From an uncultured Bacteroidales bacterium (lineage in GTDB: Bacteria; Bacteroidota; Bacteroidia; Bacteroidales; UBA932), in NCBI GenBank assembly GCA_944322805.1, contig CALUQC010000054.1, forward strand, positions 1 to 36,785: a stretch of DNA of 36,785 nt. The letters run 5' to 3'. The notes under the pieces are model-generated. The model was not told the DNA's origin. It ran no database searches and worked only from the letters and a program-made list of their open reading frames with translations. Shown piece by piece: positions 17,652 to 25,685 of the stretch (the stretch's first letter is position 1; each line of letters opens with the position of its first letter). The translations under genes were made by a program, and so were the position numbers.

Positions 17652-18895
17652 AAATCAATGATAAAATTATCCGGGCCTATCCTTGGATTGTAGTAGCACT
17701 TCTCTGGGTCGTAGCCTTGCTGAATTACATGGACAGGCAGATGCTTTCCACCATGAGGGAGGCGATGCAGATAGATATCGTGGAATTGGAATCTGCCGCA
17801 AATTTCGGGAAACTGATGGCCGTATTTCTCTGGATTTACGGTATTATAAGTCCTTTTGCCGGAGCCGTAGCTGACAGAGTAAGCAGGAAATGGCTCATCA
17901 TAGCGTCTCTCGGGGTCTGGTCTGCCGTAACATTGCTGATGGGGTATTGCACGTCTTATCACCAGATATTGTGGCTCAGGGCTCTGATGGGTGTCAGCGA
18001 GGCTTTGTATATTCCAGCAGGACTGTCCCTCATAGCAGACTACCATGAAGGGAAATCGAGAAGTTTCGCAATAGGCATCCATATGACCGGACTTTATCTC
18101 GGCCAGGCTGCGGGTGGATTTGGAGCTACCATTGCCGCGACATTTTCATGGCAGCAGACTTTCCACTGGTTCGGAATCATCGGTGTAATTTACGCCCTGG
18201 TACTTATAGTACTTCTTCATGAAAAGAGGGACGAATCCACTGCACAGGTAAGGTCAGCCATGCCGCAGACTGCAAAAATCCCTGTCCTGAAAGGATTCGG
18301 AATGATATTTTCCAATGTCGCTTTTTGGGCGATACTCTTTTTCTTCGCTTCCACCTCACTTCCGGGATGGGCTACGAAAAACTGGCTGCCGACCTTGTTT
18401 TCAGAGGGTTTGGGTATTCCGATGGCCCAGGCAGGTCCGATATCTACCATTACCATAGCGGCATCTTCGTTCATCGGTATCCTGATAGGCGGACCTCTTT
18501 CAGACAAATGGGTGCGCAGGAATCTCAAAGGCCGTATCTATACGAGTGCCATAGGCCTTGCGCTTATGATTCCGTCTTTAGTCTTGCTCGGACTCGGATC
18601 AGGCCTTGCAGCCGCAGTGACGGCAGGTCTGCTTTTCGGAATAGGATATGGTATGTTCGACACGAACAATATGCCTATCCTCTGTCAGTTCGTCCCTGCC
18701 AAGCTGCGTGCGACTGCTTATGGTGTAATGAACATGACGGGGGTCATCGCCGGTGCCGTATGCACACAGGTCCTCGGAAGGTGGGCTGATGCCGGCAATC
18801 TGGGGCTGGCTTTTGCTGTCCTCGGATGCATTACGGCAGTAGCACTTATAGTACAGCTGACGATATTACGTCCGGTGACAGATGACATGAAATGA
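17648..18895 (+). CDS. nanT: MFS sialic acid transporter (NanT-type)
   Basis: A 415-residue inner-membrane permease of the major facilitator superfamily, with about 12 hydrophobic helices. The first helix ends in NYMDRQMLST and the loop between helices 2 and 3 carries GAVADRVSRKW, the usual MFS A-motif. The style matches the anion:cation symporter branch, and Bacteroides NanT belongs to MFS. It would bring Neu5Ac from periplasm to cytoplasm with protons. It overlaps the preceding fusion gene by 4 nt (ATGA) and the next esterase gene by 4 nt (ATGA), so the three are translationally coupled. Substrate is assigned from context, not from residues I can name. Confidence 0.9.
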   Translation: MKINDKIIRAYPWIVVALLWVVALLNYMDRQMLSTMREAMQIDIVELESAANFGKLMAVFLWIYGIISPFAGAVADRVSRKWLIIASLGVWSAVTLLMGYCTSYHQILWLRALMGVSEALYIPAGLSLIADYHEGKSRSFAIGIHMTGLYLGQAAGGFGATIAATFSWQQTFHWFGIIGVIYALVLIVLLHEKRDESTAQVRSAMPQTAKIPVLKGFGMIFSNVAFWAILFFFASTSLPGWATKNWLPTLFSEGLGIPMAQAGPISTITIAASSFIGILIGGPLSDKWVRRNLKGRIYTSAIGLALMIPSLVLLGLGSGLAAAVTAGLLFGIGYGMFDTNNMPILCQFVPAKLRATAYGVMNMTGVIAGAVCTQVLGRWADAGNLGLAFAVLGCITAVALIVQLTILRPVTDDMK

Positions 18896-20973
18896 TTATG
18901 AAGCGCATATTTCTTTTGCTTTTGACGGCATTGGCAGCCATAACCGCCAATGCCGGGCCTGATACGGTCAAAGTCGCCTGTATAGGTGACAGCATCACAT
19001 ACGGTGTCGGAACGGATGACAGGGAGACGGAGTCATATCCGTCCAGGCTGCAGCAGCTTCTCGGCAGCGGGTACTTAGTGGAGAATTTCGGAAAGTCCGG
19101 TGCTACACTGCTCAGAAATGGGCACAGACCGTATGTGGAGCAGCCTGAATTCGCCAGAGCTATGGCTTTTGTTCCTGATATAGCTCTCATTCATCTCGGA
19201 GTCAATGATACCGATCCTCGAGACTGGCCGAATTACGGTGACGAATTCGTCAGGGACTATCTTGCAATCATAGATTCTCTCCGGTCTGTAAATGCCGGCA
19301 TGCGTATCCTGATTGCCGAAATTACACCAATAACTTCGGATCATCGCCGTTTCTGTTCCGGAACGTCCCAATGGCAGAAGAAAATACGCGAAGCGATAAA
19401 GGTAGTCGCAGATGTCGGCAACGTGCAGCTTGTCGATTTTTTTACACCATTGTTTCCACATCCTGACATGCTCCCGGATTCTGTTCACCCGGACAGCAGG
19501 GGAGCAATGATTCTGGCACGTACGGCATATTCGGCCATTACAGGAGACTTCGGAGGTTTGAGTATGCCGGCCTTGTATTCTGACGGGATGGTTTTGCAAA
19601 GGGACTGTCCCATAAGGATTTCCGGGACAGCAAATGCGGGGGTCGATGTTTCTGTCAGTTTCGCAGGGCAAAAAAGAAGAGCCGTGACCGGTTCTGACGG
19701 CAGATGGTCTGTCGTTTTCGACCCGATGCATGCTGCTACCGGTATGTCACTGAAAATTAAGGCGGCAGGGGAGTCGTTGATATTCAAGGATGTGGCTGTC
19801 GGGGATGTCTGGCTTTGTTCCGGACAGTCGAACATGGAATTTCCTGTCAGTCGCATGAACGGAAAAGACAGGGTTCTCGAAGATGCTGATGACGGTGATT
19901 TGAGACTTTTCGACATGAAGGGCAAGTGGAGAACAGACAACACCATATGGGACAATGATGCTATTTCTTCAGTCCAAGTTCTTGATTATTATGAAAAAAC
20001 GCAATGGAAAAAGAGCGAGAGGGGAGTGGCCGACGATTTTTCAGCTGTAGGATACTGTTTCGGGCGCATGCTCAGGGACAGCCTTGATGTACCCGTAGGT
20101 TTGATCTGCAATGCGGTAGGCGGCTCTACGACCGAATCCTGGATCGACAGAGAGACACTTGGTTCATATTTCCCGCTGATCTTGAAGGACTGGCTGAACA
20201 ATGATTTCGTACAGGAATGGGCCAGGAAAAGGGCGGCCAAGAATATAGACAGTGCAAATACCGGTATTCACCGTCATCCGTATGAGCCTTGTTATCTATT
20301 TGAAGCAGGGATTCTTCCTTTGGAAGGCTATCAGATCAAAGGTGTCATATGGTATCAGGGAGAGTCAAATGCGCACAATGCTGATGCTCACGAGACGCTT
20401 TTCCGTCTTCTTGTCAAAAGTTGGAGGACGTATTGGAACAATCCTGAATTGCCATTTTATTTTGTCCAGCTGTCGGGTATTGATCGTCCGTCATGGCCTG
20501 CTTTCCGGGACAGCCAGAGACGCCTTGCTGACTCCATACCGTTTACCGCTTTTGCCGTATCAAGCGATCTCGGGGATTCCCTGGATGTGCATCCGAAGGA
20601 TAAACGTCCTGTGGGTGAACGACTTGGACGGTTGGCTCTGCATTGTGAATACGGATATGTATCCGTGGTCCCATCCGGACCTGCCGTGAAGTCGGCAGAG
20701 TTTCAAAACGGAAAAATTATCGTTCATTTCGACTGGTCTGACGGTCTGACTTCATCTGATGGCGGACCGGTAAGGACTTTCGAGGTCGCCGAGTATCCTG
20801 GTTTGTTTTATCCTGCAAAGGCTGCCGTTAATGGCGATTCCGTTGTACTGACTTGCGATTATGTCGCAAGACCGCGTTATGTCCGCTACGCATGGCAACC
20901 TTTTACACGCGCAAACCTGATAAATTCATCTGGTTTACCTGCATCAACTTTTATGATTGAAATTGACAGATGA
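18892..20973 (+). CDS. nanS: Bimodular sialate O-acetylesterase (SGNH + SASA), NanS-type
   Basis: A 693-residue secreted esterase. The signal peptide ends near ANAGPD (residue 21); an alternative start at the Met of MKRIF (18898) is equally possible. The N-terminal SGNH/GDSL hydrolase domain (about 25-218) shows GDSITYG with Ser34, GVNDTDP (103-109) and the Asp196/His199 pair in DSVHPDS. The second domain (about 222-690) is the sialic-acid-specific acetylesterase fold with SGQSNM (310-315, nucleophile Ser313), VIWYQGESN (485-493) and an Asp/His element near DVHPKDK (565-571). Such enzymes remove O-acetyl groups that block sialidases; a two-domain NanS is described from Tannerella forsythia. 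It is the last gene of the operon, coupled to nanT by an ATGA overlap. Confidence 0.92.
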   Translation: MIMKRIFLLLLTALAAITANAGPDTVKVACIGDSITYGVGTDDRETESYPSRLQQLLGSGYLVENFGKSGATLLRNGHRPYVEQPEFARAMAFVPDIALIHLGVNDTDPRDWPNYGDEFVRDYLAIIDSLRSVNAGMRILIAEITPITSDHRRFCSGTSQWQKKIREAIKVVADVGNVQLVDFFTPLFPHPDMLPDSVHPDSRGAMILARTAYSAITGDFGGLSMPALYSDGMVLQRDCPIRISGTANAGVDVSVSFAGQKRRAVTGSDGRWSVVFDPMHAATGMSLKIKAAGESLIFKDVAVGDVWLCSGQSNMEFPVSRMNGKDRVLEDADDGDLRLFDMKGKWRTDNTIWDNDAISSVQVLDYYEKTQWKKSERGVADDFSAVGYCFGRMLRDSLDVPVGLICNAVGGSTTESWIDRETLGSYFPLILKDWLNNDFVQEWARKRAAKNIDSANTGIHRHPYEPCYLFEAGILPLEGYQIKGVIWYQGESNAHNADAHETLFRLLVKSWRTYWNNPELPFYFVQLSGIDRPSWPAFRDSQRRLADSIPFTAFAVSSDLGDSLDVHPKDKRPVGERLGRLALHCEYGYVSVVPSGPAVKSAEFQNGKIIVHFDWSDGLTSSDGGPVRTFEVAEYPGLFYPAKAAVNGDSVVLTCDYVARPRYVRYAWQPFTRANLINSSGLPASTFMIEIDR

Positions 20974-20975
20974 TA

Positions 20976-21012
20976 GTGACGGACAGCGTAAAAAATCACA
21001 TGATTTTGTCAC
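20976..21012. other. Nested hairpin after the nan operon
   Basis: AAAATCA-CA-TGATTTT (20992-21007) is a perfect palindrome. GTGAC (20976-20980) and GTCAC (21008-21012) can pair around it with an 11-nt bulge. It begins just after the nanS stop and is a plausible 3' end or stabilising structure of the operon mRNA, though without a T-run. Confidence 0.4.
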
Positions 21013-21032
21013 ACAATTTATATTATGTTAAG

Positions 21033-21094
21033 TAACGCAATAATCAGAAATCCCCTGCCGGCCATGCTGACAGAGGATTTCCTGTTATTGCGTA
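21033..21094. repeat. Long imperfect inverted repeat between convergent genes
   Basis: Left arm 21033-21053 and right arm 21075-21094 pair as CGCAATAA/TTATTGCG and GAAATCC/GGATTTC, interrupted by a 3-nt internal mismatch. The loop of about 21 nt is GC-rich. It lies between nanS (+, ends 20973) and the acyltransferase gene (-, ends 21122). It could form a factor-dependent or bidirectional terminator, or be a remnant of a small mobile repeat. Confidence 0.6.
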
Positions 21095-21121
21095 ATATTG
21101 GACTGACGAACAATATCGATG

Positions 21122-22318
21122 TCAGATGCGGATTTCGCGGCCCCACTGGAGTTTCCAGCCTGGCAGGTCGACTTTCTCGGCGAGAAGTTCCTTGGACAAA
21201 ACAGGATTCGAGTAGATTTTCAGGAACAGGACGCGCAGGTCATTGCGGTCCAGAGTCTTTTCCACCGTATCGAGCTGATGCTCCATGTAGTCGCTGAATG
21301 ACTGAACGTCTTCTGCGGAATATTTGTCTGCGTATTTTGAAGCACCGTTCAGGAGATCATATGCAATATAATTGGTCTTCCACAATTTGTAGCCGTCGAT
21401 GACCCTCAGATCCACGGCGTGCCTTATCCACTGGTAACGGTCGTTCTTGTCGCATTTTGAAGCGGCCTCGATCTCGTCGGACGATAACGGAAGTCCTATG
21501 TTAAGGTGAATATTGCCTTTCTGCTGCTTTATACCGGTCAGGATGCTGTTCAGATCCTCGTTTGGAGCCTTTACGTATTTCCGCGTTCTCGAAATCAGCA
21601 GCTCACGGGCTTTCAGCACGTCGCACGGTTCGTATTCATATGAAATGCTTAATGGTGTGATATTCAGTTCTTCAAAGTTTTTCCTGAAGTCTGCCGACCC
21701 GCTCATGTCCAGCATTTTGAGCAGGCCCTGCTCCGTGATGTCTTCCCCGTCTTTGGTCCTGCCCTGACGCTGTGCGAGCCATATGGAGCTTTTCTGTCCG
21801 GTAATATTAAGCCTGATGTACTTCGAAAGCATCTGGGAGGAAAGATAAAGTTCCCGTGCCGATATCCCCCTGACAACCTTGATCATTCTGTTGGAACGGA
21901 TCAGGTATTCTATGAACTTGTTGGTAATCAGATTGTCCCCTACGGCGATTTCTGTCAGCGGGATTCCGTTCCTGTAAAATACGAGCTGCGTAATGGCCGG
22001 GTCGAGAATGATGTCCCTGTGATTTGACAATGCCAGGAACTTCCGGTCCCTGTCGATATTGGCTATTCCGTCATAGGAAAAATTGTGCGCCGTGTGCTCT
22101 ATCACCCACTCCACGACCCTTGACATCACCATTATCTGGAAATCATCTATGCTTTTTACCTGTTTCAGCAGATTCTGAAGGTAATCCGGAGCCTTGTCAG
22201 GGAAAAAATATTGCGAAACCTCTTGTAGGACAGGATTTTCAGCCACGATATTCAAGGCCTTTACTGCTTCTTCATCTGTATATGGACTGATGCTTTCGAA
22301 TTCAGACAAATCTATCAT
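21122..22318 (-). CDS. PlsC-like glycerolipid acyltransferase
   Basis: A 398-residue protein resembling the 1-acyl-sn-glycerol-3-phosphate acyltransferase superfamily. It would transfer acyl groups in phospholipid or related lipid synthesis at the inner membrane. The acyltransferase block I is visible as SNHRDIILD (98-106). The spacing between His100 and Asp106 is one residue longer than the classic NHxxxxD. Further conserved-looking segments are VVRGIS and SIWLAQRQGRTKDG, which takes the place of the FPEGTRS motif. No transmembrane helix is obvious. It is longer than typical PlsC (about 240 residues) and probably belongs to a Bacteroidota subgroup. A -7-like promoter lies just upstream (22347-22354). 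Substrate unknown. Confidence 0.8.
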   Translation of the reverse strand: MIDLSEFESISPYTDEEAVKALNIVAENPVLQEVSQYFFPDKAPDYLQNLLKQVKSIDDFQIMVMSRVVEWVIEHTAHNFSYDGIANIDRDRKFLALSNHRDIILDPAITQLVFYRNGIPLTEIAVGDNLITNKFIEYLIRSNRMIKVVRGISARELYLSSQMLSKYIRLNITGQKSSIWLAQRQGRTKDGEDITEQGLLKMLDMSGSADFRKNFEELNITPLSISYEYEPCDVLKARELLISRTRKYVKAPNEDLNSILTGIKQQKGNIHLNIGLPLSSDEIEAASKCDKNDRYQWIRHAVDLRVIDGYKLWKTNYIAYDLLNGASKYADKYSAEDVQSFSDYMEHQLDTVEKTLDRNDLRVLFLKIYSNPVLSKELLAEKVDLPGWKLQWGREIRI

Positions 22319-22346
22319 AACAAATTTTCGGTATTTTGTAGAAACA

Positions 22347-22354
22347 CAAAGTTA
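22347..22354 (-). promoter_or_regulatory. Candidate -7 promoter element of the acyltransferase gene
   Basis: On the minus strand TAACTTTG matches TAnnTTTG exactly, about 29 nt before the start codon at 22318. I see no convincing -33 element, so this rests on one box. Confidence 0.4.
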
Positions 22355-22395
22355 ACTCTTTCTTAGAAACTGTTAAATAAGTGTTAAGAATTTTT

Positions 22396-23610
22396 TCACT
22401 TTTTTCTGCGGAACAGGATGGAACTGTCGCCATAGCTCAGGAAACGGAAACCGTGCGACAATGCGAAATCGTAGATTTTTCTCCAGTCACCCCCGACAAA
22501 TGCGGATATGAGCAGCAGAAGCGTACTCTGCGGCTGATGGAAGTTCGTCACCAGCACGTCCGCAATCCTGAATTTGAAGCCCGGCACGATGATGATACGG
22601 GTGCCGATGCCGAGTTCGTCCATCCCGTTGGCGTCGAGATAGTCGGCTATCGCCTGCAGGGCCTCCTTCGTCGGATACGGATATTCCCTTTCATATGGTG
22701 CCCACTGGGCAATGTCGGCAGGATGCCCTTGCTCGATACAGCTGACGCCTGCATAATACAGGGACTCCAGTGTCCTGACGGAAGTAGTGCCTACGGCAAC
22801 GACGGTCCTATCCGAGTTTATAAGGTCCTTCAGGAAAGATTTCCTGACGATGAACGGCTCCCTGTGCATCCTGTGCCCGGCTATAAGTTCCGATTTGACA
22901 GGCAGGAAAGTCCCTGCGCCCACATGAAGGCATATGGTCTCCATGTCGATTCCCTTTCTGCGAATGGCCTCCATTTCGGCTTCGGCAAAATGCAGCCCTG
23001 CCGTAGGCGCTGCGACGGAGCCGCGGAATTTGGCGTACAATGTCTGGTACCTCTGCGTATCGACAGCCTCGGATTCCCTGTTAAGATAAGGAGGTATGGG
23101 TACGGTACCGCAGATGTCCAGGACTTTGGAAAACGGCAGTCCTCCGTCCCAGGTGAATTCCACCGTAGAAGTCTCATTGTCCCTTTCTATCTGCCTTGCC
23201 CGCAGATTCATCCGCGCCACGATATCGTCGTTTTCCGGATTGTACAGTGACAGCAAGTCCGACTTCCAGCGCTTTACGTTTCCTACGATGCATTTCCACC
23301 GGCAGGAAGCCGTCTCTGAAAATATGAGGTTGTATTCAGCCGGCTGTACAGGCTCAAGACAGAAAATTTCGATGTGTGCTCCCGTCTCGCGCTGGAAATG
23401 CAGCCGTGCGGGGACGACCTTCGTATCGTTGAACACCATTATCGAGTCTGCCGGTATAAAATCAGCTATTTCTCTGAAAGCATGTTCCGAGACCTCTCCG
23501 TCCGAATATTTCAGCAGTTTGGACATGTCTCTTTGCGGAAGAGGGTATTTCGCGATCTTCTCGTCCGGCAGTTCGTAGTCGTAGTCGGATATTCTTATTT
23601 CCGGTATCAT
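22396..23610 (-). CDS. queA: S-adenosylmethionine:tRNA ribosyltransferase-isomerase
   Basis: A 404-residue cytoplasmic enzyme that moves the ribosyl part of SAM onto preQ1 in the wobble position of GUN-anticodon tRNAs, making epoxyqueuosine. Family landmarks are IAKYPLPQRDMSKLL near the N-terminus, FNDTKVVPARL, GSVAAPTAGLHF, HVGAGTFLPV, VGTTSVRTLES and TNFHQPQSTLL near the C-terminus. It is about 50 residues longer than the usual 340-360. The extra length sits mostly between VGTTSVRTLES and the IIIVPGFKFR strand. The E. coli HLPES sequence is replaced by HQPQS. It lies upstream of the acyltransferase gene on the same strand with a 77-nt gap. Confidence 0.95.
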   Translation of the reverse strand: MIPEIRISDYDYELPDEKIAKYPLPQRDMSKLLKYSDGEVSEHAFREIADFIPADSIMVFNDTKVVPARLHFQRETGAHIEIFCLEPVQPAEYNLIFSETASCRWKCIVGNVKRWKSDLLSLYNPENDDIVARMNLRARQIERDNETSTVEFTWDGGLPFSKVLDICGTVPIPPYLNRESEAVDTQRYQTLYAKFRGSVAAPTAGLHFAEAEMEAIRRKGIDMETICLHVGAGTFLPVKSELIAGHRMHREPFIVRKSFLKDLINSDRTVVAVGTTSVRTLESLYYAGVSCIEQGHPADIAQWAPYEREYPYPTKEALQAIADYLDANGMDELGIGTRIIIVPGFKFRIADVLVTNFHQPQSTLLLLISAFVGGDWRKIYDFALSHGFRFLSYGDSSILFRRKK

Positions 23611-24129
23611 ATGTTAGAAACTGTTTTCCGAATCCGCCGCACGTTCTGACAATTCAGTTTTCGCGCGGCAATATAAACGGCGGCGAAAATACGCAATTCT
23701 CGCGAGATTTGAAATAATAACAGATGTTATTTACTTTTCGAAATCATATGATTACAAAACAATAATTATTGCAGGTGCAAAATTATAATATTGTAAATCC
23801 TAACGGGAAATGTAACGTTGTAAAATAAGAAAATTTTATCAAGAAAGATTTTTAACACAAATATTTTATAACCAGTATTTTATACTGTTTACCTAAACTA
23901 TTGGTAAATATCGTTGCAGTAAATTTCAGGCAAACAGCCCCACACGTGATGATTCTGCATGTTAATACTAAAACAATATGTTTGTTGCCAAAGTATTACT
24001 GATATCATATAAAGTGTTGCTTCAATACTTTTCCGCGATTTACCGGCATTGTTTCCAAATGTAACTCCGTCATAAGTTATAAAAGTTACCATTTTTATTA
24101 TTACATTTGTAAATAAATTGATTACAAAA
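23611..24129. promoter_or_regulatory. AT-rich non-coding region with several inverted repeats
   Basis: A 519-nt region between divergent queA and the XRE regulator gene, strongly AT-rich. I see no convincing gene. It holds CAGTAT-TTT-ATACTG (23873-23887), TTTACC-N9-GGTAAA (23888-23908), TTTGTAA-N9-TTACAAA (24106-24128) and several scattered TTGTAA/TGTAAC words. A minus-strand TAATTTTG box (23785-23778) could belong to a queA promoter with a long leader. The region may hold operators of the XRE protein or an unannotated small RNA. Confidence 0.5.
24102..24128 (+). promoter_or_regulatory. Candidate -7 box and overlapping operator of the XRE gene
   Basis: TACATTTG (24102-24109) matches TAnnTTTG. 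A perfect inverted repeat TTTGTAA (24106-24112) / TTACAAA (24122-24128) with a 9-nt spacer overlaps it and ends one base before the ATG at 24130. This is a classic place for autorepression. No clear -33 element is seen. Confidence 0.45.
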
Positions 24130-24606
24130 ATGAATGAGCGTCTCGAGCAGTTTCTTGCAGCCGAAAACATATCTCAGGCCGCTTTCGCCGACAAGCTGAA
24201 AGTGACAAGACCCAGTATTTCACATATTCTGACCGGCAGGAACAAACCCGGCTATGATTTTTTCGCTCGCCTGATAAAGAATTATCCGTCACTCAATATC
24301 GAGTGGCTGATTACCGGCAAAGGCAGGATGTACAAGGATTTCGGCTCCGGGAATACACTGTTCGACAGCCCCGGGACTGGGGTTACATCTGTAAATCAGG
24401 AGACTCCGCAGGACTCTCCCCTGCCGCTTGAAATGCCTGACAGTCAGGAGCTGAGGGCTGAAAATGGCAGCTTCATCAATGAGGAGCCGCAGAGCCGGCC
24501 GGATGTTTCTCCGGATACTCCTCCGGCAATGGTGCACAGGCAGAGGAAAGCCGTCAAGATCATTGTATTTTACGACGACAACACGTTCGAGGAATTCAAA
24601 AAATAG
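24130..24606 (+). CDS. XRE-family helix-turn-helix regulator
   Basis: A 158-residue protein when started at ATG 24130; a TTG four codons upstream is less likely. The first 65 residues form a Cro/CI-type HTH: QAAFADKLKVTRPSISHIL with the turn before VTRPSIS, then NIEWLITGKGRMY, typical of phage-repressor-like XRE proteins in Bacteroidota. Residues about 70-140 are Pro/Ser/Glu-rich and probably disordered. The C-terminus KIIVFYDDNTFEEFKK is a short conserved-looking tail. It precedes pyrD by 32 nt on the same strand and probably shares its transcript. The inverted repeat over its own start suggests autoregulation (inference). Targets unknown. Confidence 0.85.
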   Translation: MNERLEQFLAAENISQAAFADKLKVTRPSISHILTGRNKPGYDFFARLIKNYPSLNIEWLITGKGRMYKDFGSGNTLFDSPGTGVTSVNQETPQDSPLPLEMPDSQELRAENGSFINEEPQSRPDVSPDTPPAMVHRQRKAVKIIVFYDDNTFEEFKK

Positions 24607-24638
24607 GTATCTTTGCGCACGATTCAAAGACACTGGAA

Positions 24639-25673
24639 ATGTACAAGAAACTTATCCGCCCTATCCTTTTCTGTTTCAATGCGGAAACTGCGCACAACCT
24701 GACACTGTTCGCACTCGGCATATTGAGATATGTCCCTTTTGCGAGGACTATGATACGTCTCATATACAAAAGGGAATCCCCTGCACTCGAACGCGAAGTA
24801 TTCGGACTGAAATTCAAAAATCCGGTGGGACTTGCAGGCGGATTAGACAAGAACGGCGAATTTTACAACGATTTGGGCAATTTCGGTTTCGGATTTATTG
24901 AAATCGGATCCCTGACTCCCGAGCCCCAGCCGGGGAATCCCAAGCCGCGGCTTTTCAGGGTTGTCAAGGACCGGGCCATCATAAACCGCATGGGTATCAA
25001 CAACAAGGGTGTGAAACATGCCGTGGAACAGTTGAAGAAAACACGGCCGAACACTATTTTAGCCGCCAACATTTCGAAAAATACTACGAGTATAAATGAC
25101 GATGCTTCAAAGGATTATGAATCATCATTCGCACTTCTCTACGATTTCGTGGACATGTTCGTGATAAACATATCATGCCCGAATGTCAGCGGACTCTCCG
25201 ATTTGCAGGACGTCTCGTTCCTGTCGGACATCGTAGACAAGCTGCTGGAACTCAGGATGTATTTCGACGATTACAGGCCGATTCTCATAAAGGTATCGCC
25301 GGACATTTCCCACCAGCAGCTGGATGAAATCATCGACTATTGCCTGATGTCAGGAGTGGACGGTATAGTGGCCGGCAACACTACCCGCTCGCGTTCCGGT
25401 CTGACATTGGAGCCGGAAAAAATAGAGGAAATCGGAAACGGCGGAATGTCTGGCGCGCCCCTGTATGCGAAAAGTCTGGAGTTGGTGAAGTACATCAGCA
25501 CGCAGTCGAAAGGGAAACTGCCGGTCATTGGCGTGGGTGGCATCATGTCCGGAGCACAGGCGAAGGAAATGCTCGATGCCGGAGCGTCTCTCGTGGAAAT
25601 CTACAGCGGATTCATATACGAGGGCCCTTCTATTGTACGCAAGATCAACAGCTATCTGCTCGGAAACAGGTAA
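24639..25673 (+). CDS. pyrD: Dihydroorotate dehydrogenase (quinone), class 2
   Basis: A 344-residue FMN enzyme that oxidises dihydroorotate to orotate in pyrimidine synthesis and passes electrons to the quinone pool. The N-terminal helical extension (about residues 1-45, amphipathic, LTLFALGILRYVPF) is the membrane-docking part of class 2 enzymes. Then come NPVGLAGGLDKNGE (61-74), IEIGSLTPEPQPGNPKPRLFR (88-107) and INRMGINNKG. The catalytic-base region reads NISCPNVSG (177-185), with Cys180 where E. coli PyrD has Ser175. FMN-phosphate residues are near VIGVGGIMSG. It lies between the XRE gene and cinA (12-nt gap). Confidence 0.95.
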   Translation: MYKKLIRPILFCFNAETAHNLTLFALGILRYVPFARTMIRLIYKRESPALEREVFGLKFKNPVGLAGGLDKNGEFYNDLGNFGFGFIEIGSLTPEPQPGNPKPRLFRVVKDRAIINRMGINNKGVKHAVEQLKKTRPNTILAANISKNTTSINDDASKDYESSFALLYDFVDMFVINISCPNVSGLSDLQDVSFLSDIVDKLLELRMYFDDYRPILIKVSPDISHQQLDEIIDYCLMSGVDGIVAGNTTRSRSGLTLEPEKIEEIGNGGMSGAPLYAKSLELVKYISTQSKGKLPVIGVGGIMSGAQAKEMLDAGASLVEIYSGFIYEGPSIVRKINSYLLGNR

Positions 25674-25685
25674 TGGTATCATAAC

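Noticed and set aside
22381-23250. 289-residue plus-strand open frame
   Set aside because: Antisense to queA, whose protein motifs are unambiguous; the translation has no recognisable domain.
23898-24170. 90-residue minus-strand open frame in the AT-rich region
   Set aside because: Overlaps the start of the XRE gene, has shadow-like composition and no domain; more likely non-coding.
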